From DASYTH01 sp035762905 (GTDB lineage: Bacteria > Actinomycetota > Actinomycetes > Mycobacteriales > Pseudonocardiaceae): 64,000 nt of DNA. The notes beneath the pieces were generated by a model. That model was given only the letters and a program-made list of their open reading frames with translations, had not been told where the DNA came from and did not search any database. The DNA lies in contig NZ_DASUCC010000149.1 of assembly GCF_035762905.1 (NCBI RefSeq), forward strand, positions 1 through 64,000, in the 5' to 3' direction. Each line of letters starts with the position of its first letter. Position 1 is the stretch's first letter. This document shows, in pieces, positions 22,539 to 32,156 of this stretch. Both the position numbers and the translations under genes were made by a program.

Positions 22539-24179
22539 ATGCGGAGCTGGCTGCTGGCGATCCTGACATTGTTGGTGGGCCTGGGGGTGGTTCCGGCCGC
22601 GGCCAGTGCCGATCCGGGTTCCCGCGCCGACACCGGGCCGATCCGGCCGGTCCGGGCGTGCGCCGAGCTGGTGCGGGACTTCGCGATTCCCGGTGCGGCC
22701 ACGCACGTGACGGCCGCGACCGTGGTGCCGGCCGGTGCCGAGCCGGAGCACTGCGACGTGCGCGGCTTCGTCGAGCCGGCGGTCAACTTCCAGCTCCGGC
22801 TGCCCACCGCCAGCTACCGGGGCCGCTACCTGCAGTACGGCTGCGGCGGGTTCTGCGGGCTGATCTTCCCGACGCCGTTCCGGGACTGCGGGCCCCGGGT
22901 CGGCGACTTCGCGGTGGCCGCCACCGACGACGGACACGTGGGCGAGGGGCCGTTCCCGCCGTCGGACGCCCGGTGGGCGGCGAACGACCAGGCCGCCAGG
23001 GACGACTTCAACTTCCGCGCGCCGCACGTGGTCTCCGTGGCCAGCAAGCGGATCATCGCCGAGTTCTACGGAAAGCCGCCGGTGGCCTCATACTTCGACG
23101 GCTGCTCGGACGGCGGCCGGGAGGCGCTGCTGCTGGCCCAGCGCTACCCCACCGACTTCGACGGTGTGATCGCCGGCGCGCCGGCCGGCATGTGGAGCCC
23201 GCTGCTGCTGTACCAGGCCTGGATCGCCCGGGCGAACACCGATGCCGCGGGCGGCCCGGTGATCACGGCCGCGAAGTTGCCGGCGCTGTCCGCGGCGGTG
23301 CTGGCCGCGTGCGACGGGGTGGACGGCCTGACCGACGGGCAGATCGACGACCCGCGCGGCTGCCGGTTCGACCCGGCGACCATCCGCTGCGCCGGCGCCG
23401 ACGCGCCCACCTGCCTGACCCCGGCCCAGGTCGACGCCGCGCGCAAGCTCTATGCCGGGCCGACCGACGCGCGGGGCACCCGGCTCTACCCGGGGGCGCA
23501 GCCGTTCGGCTCGGAATTGGCCTGGGACGGCTGGATCATCGCCAACCCGCTGTTCGGACCGGAGCCGGCGGCCACCGGGCTGGCCGACAACTACCTGCGC
23601 TACCTGGGCTATCCGATCGGCACGCCGCACTCGTCGCTGGCCGAGGTCCGGTTCAGCACGGGTGAGCTGCTCCGGCTGACCCCGGAAGGGGTGGACGCCA
23701 ACGCGATGGGCCTGGACCTGAGCGCGTTCCGCCGGGCCGGCGGCAAGGTGATCCTCTGGCACGGCTGGGCCGACCAGGGCATCCCGCCGGCCGGCACGGT
23801 CGACTACTGGGACCGGCTGGTGGACCGCAACGGCGGGCTCCGGGACACCCAGCGGTTCGCCCGGCTGTTCATGGTTCCGGCGGTGTTCCACTGCGCCGGC
23901 GGAACGACGCTGACCGAGTTCGATCCGCTGCGGGAACTGGTGGACTGGGTCGAGCTGGGCCGGGCGCCGGAGCGGGTGATCGCCACCGGACGGGACGCGG
24001 CGGGCAACGTCACCCGAACCCGACCGGTGTTCCCGTATCCGTTGCGCGCCGCTTACGACGGCAGCGGGAGCATCGACGACGCGGCCAACTTCGTGCCGAG
24101 CCGGCCGGCTCGGAGCGACGACCGGATCCGTTGGGCCGGGGAGTTCCTGTACCGCCTGCCGGGGCCCGTGGCCGGGTAG
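22539..24179 (+). CDS. Secreted tannase/feruloyl-esterase family hydrolase
   Basis: A 546-residue exported esterase. The signal peptide is MRSWLLAILTLLVGLGVV followed by a cleavage site near ASA-DPG. The family motifs are the nucleophile GCSDGGREAL and the paired VPAVFHCAGG, in which Cys and His of the CS-D-HC motif are present (Cys next to the nucleophile Ser, Cys next to the catalytic His). The lid-domain Cys and Asp residues resemble fungal tannases and bacterial feruloyl esterases acting on plant phenolic esters. ATG 22539 has GGGGGAG upstream. The gene stands alone. Confidence 0.9.
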   Translation: MRSWLLAILTLLVGLGVVPAAASADPGSRADTGPIRPVRACAELVRDFAIPGAATHVTAATVVPAGAEPEHCDVRGFVEPAVNFQLRLPTASYRGRYLQYGCGGFCGLIFPTPFRDCGPRVGDFAVAATDDGHVGEGPFPPSDARWAANDQAARDDFNFRAPHVVSVASKRIIAEFYGKPPVASYFDGCSDGGREALLLAQRYPTDFDGVIAGAPAGMWSPLLLYQAWIARANTDAAGGPVITAAKLPALSAAVLAACDGVDGLTDGQIDDPRGCRFDPATIRCAGADAPTCLTPAQVDAARKLYAGPTDARGTRLYPGAQPFGSELAWDGWIIANPLFGPEPAATGLADNYLRYLGYPIGTPHSSLAEVRFSTGELLRLTPEGVDANAMGLDLSAFRRAGGKVILWHGWADQGIPPAGTVDYWDRLVDRNGGLRDTQRFARLFMVPAVFHCAGGTTLTEFDPLRELVDWVELGRAPERVIATGRDAAGNVTRTRPVFPYPLRAAYDGSGSIDDAANFVPSRPARSDDRIRWAGEFLYRLPGPVAG

Positions 24180-24223
24180 TTCGCGCCGGACGGTAGCAGG
24201 GGTTAGGCCATTCGAGTGATGGC

Positions 24224-24264
24224 TGGTCTAGACCTTGACAGCTCAGTGGTCTAGACCACATAGT
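24224..24264 (+). promoter_or_regulatory. Chitinase promoter with two DasR-type (dre) direct repeats
   Basis: TGGTCTAGACCT (24224-24235) and TGGTCTAGACCA (24247-24258) are 12-bp repeats spaced 23 bp. A consensus -35 TTGACA (24235-24240) sits between them and a -10-like CATAGT (24259-24264) follows after 18 bp. This is the arrangement described for Streptomyces chitinase promoters, where DasR binds such sites and N-acetylglucosamine metabolites relieve or change binding. No dasR gene is in the window. Confidence 0.85.
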
Positions 24265-24298
24265 CAGGCCAAACCCCTGCATCTCCGAGGAGACATCG

Positions 24299-25900
<1,602 letters not shown>

Positions 25901-25913
25901 CGGCATCCAGGCT

Positions 25914-25952
25914 CGGCCCCGGTCCGGTTGGGGCGTTTCCGGACCGGGGCCG
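25914..25952 (+). terminator. Strong hairpin downstream of chitinase gene
   Basis: A perfect 14-bp stem (CGGCCCCGGTCCGG and its complement) with an 11-nt loop begins 13 bp after the chitinase stop. No T-run follows, as is common in high-GC actinobacteria. Confidence 0.75.
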
Positions 25953-25964
25953 TTCCACGTCCCA

Positions 25965-25995
25965 TTGACCTCTAGTTAACTTGAGGTTCTACCTT
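25965..25995 (+). promoter_or_regulatory. SoxR-box promoter
   Basis: CCTCTAGTTAACTTGAGG (25969-25986) matches the SoxR operator CCTCAAGTTAACTTGAGG at 17 of 18 positions. It lies between a -35 element TTGACC (25965-25970) and a -10-like TACCTT (25990-25995) with the overlong 19-bp spacer used by MerR-family activators. Transcription would begin near 26002, the ATG itself, implying a leaderless mRNA. No soxR gene is in the window. Confidence 0.85.
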
Positions 25996-26001
25996 CGCGG
26001 C

Positions 26002-26985
26002 ATGCATGCGATCCAGCAACATGAGTTCGGGCCGGCGGAGAACCTGCGCTACGAGCGGGTCGCCGACCCCGTCCCCGGCCCCGGCCAGGTCCGCATCGCC
26101 GTCGGCGCGGCCGGCATCCACCTGCTCGACACCACCATCCGCAAGGGCGTCGAGGGCGGACCGTTCCCACTGCCCACCCTGCCCATGATCCCGGGCCGCG
26201 AGGTGGCCGGCGTGGTCGACGCCCTCGGCGACGGCGTTGCGCAACGCTGGCTCGGCACCCGGGTGGTGGCCCACCTCGGCCAGCCCAGCGGCGGCTACGC
26301 CGAACTGGCCCTCGCCCCCGCCGACGCCCTGCACCGGCTCCCCGACGACCTCGCCGACGACGCGGCCGTCGCCATGATCGGTACCGGCCGCACCGCCATG
26401 GGCATCCTGGAGACCGCCGCCCTCACCGCCGACGACGTCCTGCTGGTCACCGCCGCTGCCGGCGGCCTCGGCAGCCTGCTCGTCCAAGCGGCCCGGTCAG
26501 CCGGCGCCATCGCCGTTGGCGCGGCCGGCGGTCCGGCCAAAGTGGACCAGGTTCATCGGCTCGGCGCCCACATCGCCGTCGACTACACCCGTCCCGACTG
26601 GACCGACCAGGTCCGCGCCCAACTGGAGGACCGCACCATCACCGTTGCCCTCGACGGCGTCGGCGGCCCCATCGGCCGCGCCGCCCTCGAACTCCTCGGC
26701 GTAGGCGGCCGCCTCATGATGTACGGCTGGTCGAGCGGCACCCCGATCCCGCTCACCGCCATGGACCTGTTCTCCCGTGGCCTCACCGCGGGCGTCGCGG
26801 TCGGACCGAAACTGTTGCGCCGGCCCGGCGGCCTCCGCGACCTCGAAACCCGCGCCCTCGAAGCCGCCGCGACCGGCCGACTCACCCCGCTGATCGCCAA
26901 CCCGTTCCCGTTGGCCGCGGCGGCCGAAGCCCACACGGCCCTGGAAACCCGTGCCACGATGGGCAAGGTGATTCTCAAGCCATGA
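26002..26985 (+). CDS. Zinc-independent quinone oxidoreductase (MDR superfamily)
   Basis: A 327-residue NADPH-dependent reductase of the QOR/zeta-crystallin type. The GroES-like domain (about 1-115) lacks zinc ligands; the Rossmann domain has VTAAAGGLGSLLVQAARSAGAIAVGAAG (AxxGxxG) and ALDGVGGPIGRAALELLGVGGRLMMYGWSSG. ATG 26002 is chosen because it follows the SoxR-type promoter and fits family N termini (MHAIQQHEFGPAENL). SoxR-controlled quinone reductases are known in Streptomyces, where they respond to the organism's own redox-active metabolites. Co-transcribed with the MFS exporter 10 bp downstream. Confidence 0.92.
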   Translation: MHAIQQHEFGPAENLRYERVADPVPGPGQVRIAVGAAGIHLLDTTIRKGVEGGPFPLPTLPMIPGREVAGVVDALGDGVAQRWLGTRVVAHLGQPSGGYAELALAPADALHRLPDDLADDAAVAMIGTGRTAMGILETAALTADDVLLVTAAAGGLGSLLVQAARSAGAIAVGAAGGPAKVDQVHRLGAHIAVDYTRPDWTDQVRAQLEDRTITVALDGVGGPIGRAALELLGVGGRLMMYGWSSGTPIPLTAMDLFSRGLTAGVAVGPKLLRRPGGLRDLETRALEAAATGRLTPLIANPFPLAAAAEAHTALETRATMGKVILKP

Positions 26986-26995
26986 GGTGATGCGG

Positions 26996-28210
26996 ATGAC
27001 CGGGGACGGCGCGGTGCGGTTGCTGCGCGCCAATCCGGCGTTCCGCGCCCTGACGATCTCCCGGCTGGTCTCGTTCGTCGGCGACTCGGTCAGCCTGGTC
27101 GCCCTGATGCTGTACGTGGCGTCGACCACCGGCCAGGCGTTGGCGGTGTCGGTTCTGCTGCTGGTCGGCGACTTCGCCCCGGCCCTGCTGAGCCCGCTCA
27201 CCGGCGCCGTCGCCGACCGGTTCGACCGCCGCCGGGTCATGATCATCTGCGAGCTGGCCCAGGGCGTGCTGCTGGTCCTGGTCGCGTTGACACTGCCGCC
27301 GTTGCCGATCCTGCTCGCCCTGGTGGCGGTGCGCTCCACCCTCGGCCAGACCTTCGCGCCGGCGTCCCGGGCCGCCGTCCCCGCCCTGGTCTCCGACCAG
27401 GACCTGCCCGCCGCCAACTCCACCATCGGCTTGAGCACCAACGGCGCGGAGGCGATCGGCCCGTTCATCGCCGCCGCCCTGGTTCCGTTCATCGGCGTGC
27501 AAGGCGTCCTCCTGGTCGACGCCGCGTCGTTCCTGGCCTCCGCGCTGTTGCTGACCCGCCTGGGTCCGCTGCCGCCCGGCCCCGCGTCCCGCCGGCTGCT
27601 CCGCTCGGCCAGGGCCGGCCTCGGTTACGTCTTCTCGGTTCCCGTCATCCGCACCATCGCCGTCTCGTTCTGCCTGGTCGTCGCGTTCAACGGCATCGAT
27701 GACGTTGCCGTCGTCGTGCTGGTGCGCGACACGTTGGGCGCCCCGGACTTCACCATCGGCCTGATCCTGGGCGGCGTCGGCGCCGGACTGCTCGCCGGCT
27801 ACCTCCTGCTGTCCCGCTACCGCCGCTCGATGACCGCGCTGTTGATCCTCGGTTTTCTGGTCAGCAGCGTCGGAAACCTGCTCACCGGCCTGATCTGGGC
27901 GGTCGGCGCCGCGTTCGTCGTGCAAACCGTCCGCGGGATCGGGTTGGCCGCAATGGATGTGGCCAGCAACACGCTGCTTCAGCGGCTCGTCCCCGCGGCG
28001 CAGTTGGGCCGGGTGTTCGGCAACTTCTACGGTCTCATAGGGATCGCGGCGGCGGTCTCCTATGTGGCGGGTGGCATCCTGTTGGACGCGACCGATGCCC
28101 GGGTGACCTTTGTGGTCGCCGGCATCGGCGGAACATTGACGGCCGTGTTCGCCTGGATGAAGTTGTCCCGGCGGCGTGCGACGGGAGACGCTACTTCAGA
28201 AATCGGCTGA
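26996..28210 (+). CDS. MFS exporter (DHA3/macrolide-efflux type)
   Basis: A 404-residue membrane protein with 12 predicted helices in two halves. The loop motif GAVADRFDRRRVMIICELAQG is the motif A of the major facilitator superfamily. N-terminal FRALTISRLVSFVGDSVSLVALMLYVAS is typical of the DHA3/MefA group. ATG 26996 is placed by GAGG at 26984-26987; ATG 26990 and GTG 26987 are alternatives. It follows the SoxR-controlled quinone reductase, so export of a redox-cycling compound is a reasonable inference. Its 3' end overlaps the convergent thioesterase gene by 20 bp. Confidence 0.92.
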   Translation: MTGDGAVRLLRANPAFRALTISRLVSFVGDSVSLVALMLYVASTTGQALAVSVLLLVGDFAPALLSPLTGAVADRFDRRRVMIICELAQGVLLVLVALTLPPLPILLALVAVRSTLGQTFAPASRAAVPALVSDQDLPAANSTIGLSTNGAEAIGPFIAAALVPFIGVQGVLLVDAASFLASALLLTRLGPLPPGPASRRLLRSARAGLGYVFSVPVIRTIAVSFCLVVAFNGIDDVAVVVLVRDTLGAPDFTIGLILGGVGAGLLAGYLLLSRYRRSMTALLILGFLVSSVGNLLTGLIWAVGAAFVVQTVRGIGLAAMDVASNTLLQRLVPAAQLGRVFGNFYGLIGIAAAVSYVAGGILLDATDARVTFVVAGIGGTLTAVFAWMKLSRRRATGDATSEIG

Positions 28211-28925
28211 TCGATTCGACGACGCCTTCGCGTTGATCGGCGAGGTAGAAGTGGCCGCCGGGAAATACCTGCACGCTGAATGGGCCGGTGGTGTAGGTGC
28301 GCCAGTTCTCCGTTTCCGGAACGGTGACGTGGTCGTCGGAGTCGCCGGTGAGGACGTGGATCGGGCAGGTGAGTGGCGGGCTGGGGACATAGGTGTAGGT
28401 CTCGGCGGCGCGGTAGTCGTTGCGGAGGGTGGGAAGGATCATTTTGAGCAGGTCGGGGTCGGCGAGGACTGCTGAGTCGGTGCCGCTCATCTCGACCAGT
28501 TCGGCGATCATGGTGCGGTCGTCGCTGCGGTGGATGCCTTCGTCGCGGACCTCGGCGGGGGCGCGGCGGCCGGAGGCGATGAGGGCGCTGGGGACGATGT
28601 CCTTCGTGTGTTCGAGGCGGCGGGCGACTTCGTAGCCGATGGTGGCGCCGAGACTGTGTCCGAATAGGACGACCGGGCGGTCGAAGTACGGAAGCAGGGC
28701 GGCGGTGATCTCGTCGGCCAAGTCGGGGACATTGTCGATCAGGGGCTCGCCGTAGCGGTCCTGACGGCCGGGGTACTGGATCGACAGAACGTCGGCCAGT
28801 GGGGACAGGTCACGCGAGAACGGAAAATAGTAGCTGGCGGAGCCGCCGGCGTGTGGGAGCAGAACCACGCGGACCGGTCGGTCCGGCGCCGAGTGGAACC
28901 GGCGGATCCACGATCCGCTCACCAT
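28191..28925 (-). CDS. Type II thioesterase
   Basis: A 244-residue alpha/beta hydrolase of the GrsT/RifR type that clears misprimed acyl groups from carrier proteins of PKS or NRPS systems. Motifs: VLLPHAGGSASYYFPF at the N terminus, nucleophile elbow FGHSLGA, catalytic Asp in TGDSDDHV and His in PGGHFYL. ATG 28925 follows GAAGGGG. No PKS or NRPS is in the window, so its partner lies elsewhere or is lost. It is divergent from the O-methyltransferase at 28974 with only 48 bp between starts. Confidence 0.92.
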   Translation of the reverse strand: MVSGSWIRRFHSAPDRPVRVVLLPHAGGSASYYFPFSRDLSPLADVLSIQYPGRQDRYGEPLIDNVPDLADEITAALLPYFDRPVVLFGHSLGATIGYEVARRLEHTKDIVPSALIASGRRAPAEVRDEGIHRSDDRTMIAELVEMSGTDSAVLADPDLLKMILPTLRNDYRAAETYTYVPSPPLTCPIHVLTGDSDDHVTVPETENWRTYTTGPFSVQVFPGGHFYLADQREGVVESISRFLK

Positions 28926-28973
28926 TGACCCCCTTCGTCTGCCAAAACCCGACGACCGGCCTAAGTTGATGCC

Positions 28974-29642
28974 ATGACGCAGGCGGTATGGACCGAAGTA
29001 GACCAGTACTTTACCGGGCAGCTGGTGCCGCACGATCACGCACTGGACGCCACCCTGGCGGCCAGCAACGCCGCCGGGCTGCCGGCGATCAACGTCGCGC
29101 CCAACCAGGGCAAACTGCTGAACCTGCTGGCGCAGATCAGAGGCGCGCGACGAATACTGGAGATCGGGACGCTGGGCGGCTACAGCACGATCTGGCTGGC
29201 CAGGGCGCTGCCGCCGGACGGGCGACTGGTCACGATGGAGTACGACCGCCGGCATGCCGAGGTGGCCAGGGCCAACATCGCCAGGGCCGGACTGGCCGAC
29301 CGGGTGGACGTTCGGGTCGGGGCGGCGCTCGAGTTACTGCCGGCGCTGGCCCGGGAACGGCCGGAACCGTTCGACCTCTTCTTCATCGATGCCGACAAAC
29401 AGAGCAACGCCGACTACTTCCGTTGGGCGCTGCGGTTGTGCCGGGTGGGCAGCCTGATCATCGTCGACAACGTGGTGCGCGGCGGGCGGGTGGTCGACGG
29501 GCGCAGCGACGACCCCGGCGTGGTCGGCACCCGGCGGCTGATCGACGCGATGGCCGCCGAACCCCGGGTCACCGCCACCGCGGTGCAGACCGTCGGGTCC
29601 AAGAGCTACGACGGTTTCGCCATGGCCCTCGTGATCGCCTGA
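28974..29642 (+). CDS. SAM-dependent O-methyltransferase (CCoAOMT-like, family 3)
   Basis: A 222-residue soluble class I methyltransferase. The SAM motif is ILEIGTLGGYSTIWLARALP, followed by VTMEYDRRHAEVARANI (acidic residue for ribose). The metal and catalytic region is DLFFIDADKQSNADYFRWAL, and LIIVDNVVRGGRV is the DN metal-ligand motif. The family methylates catechol-type hydroxyls with a divalent metal. ATG 28974 has only a weak ribosome site. Divergent from the thioesterase; a secondary-metabolite tailoring role is possible. Confidence 0.92.
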   Translation: MTQAVWTEVDQYFTGQLVPHDHALDATLAASNAAGLPAINVAPNQGKLLNLLAQIRGARRILEIGTLGGYSTIWLARALPPDGRLVTMEYDRRHAEVARANIARAGLADRVDVRVGAALELLPALARERPEPFDLFFIDADKQSNADYFRWALRLCRVGSLIIVDNVVRGGRVVDGRSDDPGVVGTRRLIDAMAAEPRVTATAVQTVGSKSYDGFAMALVIA

Positions 29643-29686
29643 GTCCCATCGCCCGCGGATAGCCGACCGCGCAACGAATCCTCGGC

Positions 29687-30325
29687 CTAGGACTCGCCTG
29701 CGTTCACCGCGTCCGACCCGCCGGGGTGGAACTCGGCGATCCGGTTCGGCGCGACGATGCCGGGCAGCATCAGGTTCCACATGTCGCCGAGGCCGGTGCG
29801 CATGTTGCCGCGCCGCATCCCGACCCACCAGAGCACCTCGATGCCCACACAGATCGTCACCACCAACGTGCCGACCACGTCGACCTGCACGCCCTCGTCC
29901 AACTCGCCGGCCCGCTTGGCCCGGTGCAACGTGGTGTCGACGGTGGACAGCAGCTCGGCGTAGAAGTCCACGAAGGGCCGGTCGCCGCGCTCCCGTGCGG
30001 TCCGCAGGCTGGCCCTGATCACCGGCTCGCTGGCCAGCCAGCGGGCCAGCACGTGGGTCATGTCGATGAGGGACTGCAGGGCCCGGGTCTCGGTGGCGCG
30101 CTGCCGGTCCACGAACGACCGCAGCATGCCGCGCGCCTCGGCCTGGATCGCTCCGCCCAGTTCCTGCTTCGACGCGAAGTGGAAGTAGAAGGCCCCCTTG
30201 GTAACCCCGGCCGCCCGGCTGACGTCGTCCAGCGTCGCACCGGCGAACCCGTCCCGGTCGAACAGCTCGGCGGCGGAACGGATCAGGTGCAGGCGGGTGT
30301 ACTCGGACCGGGCTTGCTTCGTCAC
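29687..30325 (-). CDS. Gamma-butyrolactone-receptor-like TetR regulator (ArpA/ScbR type)
   Basis: A 212-residue regulator. The N terminus TKQARSEYTRLHLIRSAAELFDRDGFAGATLDDVSRAAGVTKGAFYFHFASKQELGGAI closely follows ArpA/ScbR-type GBL receptors (TKGALYFHFxSK is diagnostic). The ligand-domain region keeps several aromatic residues (EVLWWVG, MWNLMLPG). GTG 30325 (VTKQAR) is preferred because receptors of this family begin M-x-K-Q-x-R; longer in-frame starts exist. Whether it binds a butyrolactone or is a pseudo-receptor cannot be told. No lactone synthase gene is in the window. Confidence 0.85.
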   Translation of the reverse strand: MTKQARSEYTRLHLIRSAAELFDRDGFAGATLDDVSRAAGVTKGAFYFHFASKQELGGAIQAEARGMLRSFVDRQRATETRALQSLIDMTHVLARWLASEPVIRASLRTARERGDRPFVDFYAELLSTVDTTLHRAKRAGELDEGVQVDVVGTLVVTICVGIEVLWWVGMRRGNMRTGLGDMWNLMLPGIVAPNRIAEFHPGGSDAVNAGES

Positions 30326-30514
30326 GACCCGTTCCGCCAACCGGAGATCCACGTCGATGCGGCGGTCAACGACATTGAGCCGAGCCTCCTCGCGCGCTCT
30401 GTGCCCGACCGCCGCCAGCCGGCCGAAATCCCGCAGGTCCACCCCTGCCGCCCATCGTATCGAGGAGGCGGCGCCGGCCGTCCGATACCCGGACAGTTCT
30501 GGCTAAATGGTGAA

Positions 30515-30535
30515 AACCGCCCACTTTCGGCGGTT
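30515..30535. promoter_or_regulatory. Inverted repeat upstream of a protease gene, candidate GBL-receptor site
   Basis: AACCGCC-cactttc-GGCGGTT is a 7-bp perfect inverted repeat with a 7-nt spacer in the 287-bp intergenic region between the TetR gene and the trypsin gene. The flanks (GAAAACC... GGTTCAT) are AT-richer, as in ARE boxes, but the match to the ARE consensus is loose. Confidence 0.35.
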
Positions 30536-30569
30536 CATTGCCCGCAAGCCCGTTCCTAACATTCTCCGT

Positions 30570-30595
30570 TGACCTCGAAACCCTGCTCGAGGTCA
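30570..30595 (+). promoter_or_regulatory. Perfect inverted repeat in the 5' leader of the trypsin gene
   Basis: TGACCTCGA-aaccctgc-TCGAGGTCA, a 9-bp stem with an 8-nt spacer, ends 3 bp before the ribosome site AAGGAG (30599-30604). It may be an operator or an RNA hairpin controlling translation of the protease. Confidence 0.5.
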
Positions 30596-30612
30596 GTGAA
30601 GGAGAAATCCCA

Positions 30613-31344
30613 ATGAGGGTTCGTACCCTGCTCACCGCGGCCGTCACCGCGCTGGCCGGACTCCTGATTCCGGGCACCGCGGCGGCCGACGAGGTAACCC
30701 CGTTCATCGTGGGTGGCCGCAACGCCACCCAGGTGTACCCGTTCATGGTGTCGCTGCAGTCCAGCTCCGGCGGACACTCCTGCGGCGGCTCGCTGATCCG
30801 GGCCAACTGGGTCGTCACCGCCGCGCACTGCGGCACGCCGTTCCAGGTTCGGGTCGGCACGACCAACCGCACCTCCGGCGGCACCGTCGCCCGGGTGGCA
30901 CAGCGGATCGGGCACCCGTCGCAGGACATCGCCCTGCTGCGGCTGGCCACCTCGGTCGGCCAGGCGCCGATCGCGATCGCGGCGACGTCCGGCCCGTCCG
31001 GCACCGCGAGCCGGATCATCGGCTGGGGTCAGACCTGTGCGCCGCGTGGCGGTTGCGGTGCTCCGGTCACCCTGCAGGAGCTGGACACGTCGATCGTCGC
31101 GGACAGCCGCTGCCTCGGCATCCGGGCCAGCACCGAGATCTGCACCAACAACCCGGGCGGCAACAGCGGAGCCTGCTACGGCGACTCCGGCGGCCCGCAG
31201 GTGAAGTCGGTCAGCGGCGCGTGGCAGCTGATCGGCGCCACCAGCCGGTCCGGCAACGGCAGCTCGACCTGTGCCACCGGCCCGTCGATCTACGTCGACG
31301 TGGTGGCGATGCGGAGCTGGATCACCAGCAACATCGGCGGTTAG
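30613..31344 (+). CDS. Secreted trypsin-like serine protease (S1A)
   Basis: A 243-residue preproprotease. A signal peptide (MRVRTLLTAAVTALAGLLIPGTAAA) and a very short propeptide precede the mature N terminus IVGGRNATQ. The triad is His in VTAAHCG, Asp in DIALLRL and Ser in YGDSGGPQ. Several Cys pairs fit the trypsin fold. ATG 30613 has AAGGAG 8 nt upstream. It stands alone; its TAG stop overlaps the TAA stop of the convergent hydrolase at 31341. Confidence 0.95.
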   Translation: MRVRTLLTAAVTALAGLLIPGTAAADEVTPFIVGGRNATQVYPFMVSLQSSSGGHSCGGSLIRANWVVTAAHCGTPFQVRVGTTNRTSGGTVARVAQRIGHPSQDIALLRLATSVGQAPIAIAATSGPSGTASRIIGWGQTCAPRGGCGAPVTLQELDTSIVADSRCLGIRASTEICTNNPGGNSGACYGDSGGPQVKSVSGAWQLIGATSRSGNGSSTCATGPSIYVDVVAMRSWITSNIGG

Positions 31345-32135
31345 CGCAGCGGTGACGGGGACCCGGCGGCGTGCTCGCGCAGCAGCGCGACCGTGCGCTC
31401 CGGGTCCTCCCACCAGAACAGGTGGCCGGCGCCGTCGAACAGCTCCAGCCGGGCGTTCGGGATCAGCTCGGCGATCCGCACGCCGTTGCCCACCGCCAGC
31501 ATCTCGTCCTCGGTGCCGTGCATGACCAGGGTCGGCGCGGTGATCCCGGCCAGCCGCGCGATCGCGTCGTGCCCCATCCCCGCCTGCAGTTGCATCAAGA
31601 TCACCTGCGCCGGCACCTTGACCGCGAGCGCCACCTCACGGAACGCCGCGAAGTGCGCCGGGTCGGCGGCGTAGCGGGCCGACAGGTTGACCTCGAACGC
31701 GGTCCGCACGGCCAGCTCGGCGTCCCGGGTGGCGCTCGCCCCGACCGCCCGCTGCGCGCCGGTTGCGCTCAGATCCCCGCCGGCACCGGGATACGTGCAG
31801 CCGAGGGCCAGCGTGCGCACCCGCTCGGGCCGCAACAGGGCCAGTTCCTGGGCGACCATGCCGCCGAGCGAGATGCCGAACACGTGCGCGCTGTCCCACC
31901 CGGCGAGGTCCAGCACCCGGGCGGCGTCGCCGGCAAGGTCGGCGATGGTGAACGGGCCGTCGGCCCGGTCGCTGGTGCCGATCCCGCGATGGTCGAACGC
32001 GACGATGTCGAAGTCCTTCTCCAGCAAGGACAGGAACGGTTCGCCCCACATGCGGTGGTGGCCACCCATACCCATGATCAGTAGCAGCGGCGCCCCGGTG
32101 CCGCGCCGGATCCGGTGCAGTTGCGGACTCGACAT
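31341..32135 (-). CDS. Alpha/beta hydrolase
   Basis: A 264-residue soluble hydrolase: oxyanion loop LLLIMGMGGHHRMW, strand FDHRGIGTSDR, nucleophile elbow FGISLGGMVAQELAL, late Asp in HGTEDEMLAVG and His in DGAGHLFWWEDPE. It resembles 3-oxoadipate enol-lactonase and haloperoxidase-type esterases, but the substrate is not defined. ATG 32135 is the natural start. It precedes no clear operon partner; the GlxA-like regulator lies 21 bp upstream on the same strand and may be co-transcribed. Confidence 0.88.
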   Translation of the reverse strand: MSSPQLHRIRRGTGAPLLLIMGMGGHHRMWGEPFLSLLEKDFDIVAFDHRGIGTSDRADGPFTIADLAGDAARVLDLAGWDSAHVFGISLGGMVAQELALLRPERVRTLALGCTYPGAGGDLSATGAQRAVGASATRDAELAVRTAFEVNLSARYAADPAHFAAFREVALAVKVPAQVILMQLQAGMGHDAIARLAGITAPTLVMHGTEDEMLAVGNGVRIAELIPNARLELFDGAGHLFWWEDPERTVALLREHAAGSPSPLR

Positions 32136-32156
32136 GTCCGCAGCCTAAGCGAGCGG

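Noticed and set aside
28191..28925. A nearby PKS/NRPS pathway implied by the thioesterase and phosphopantetheinyl transferase
   Set aside because: No carrier protein, ketosynthase or adenylation-condensation module is in the window; the two genes are far apart and in unrelated operons.
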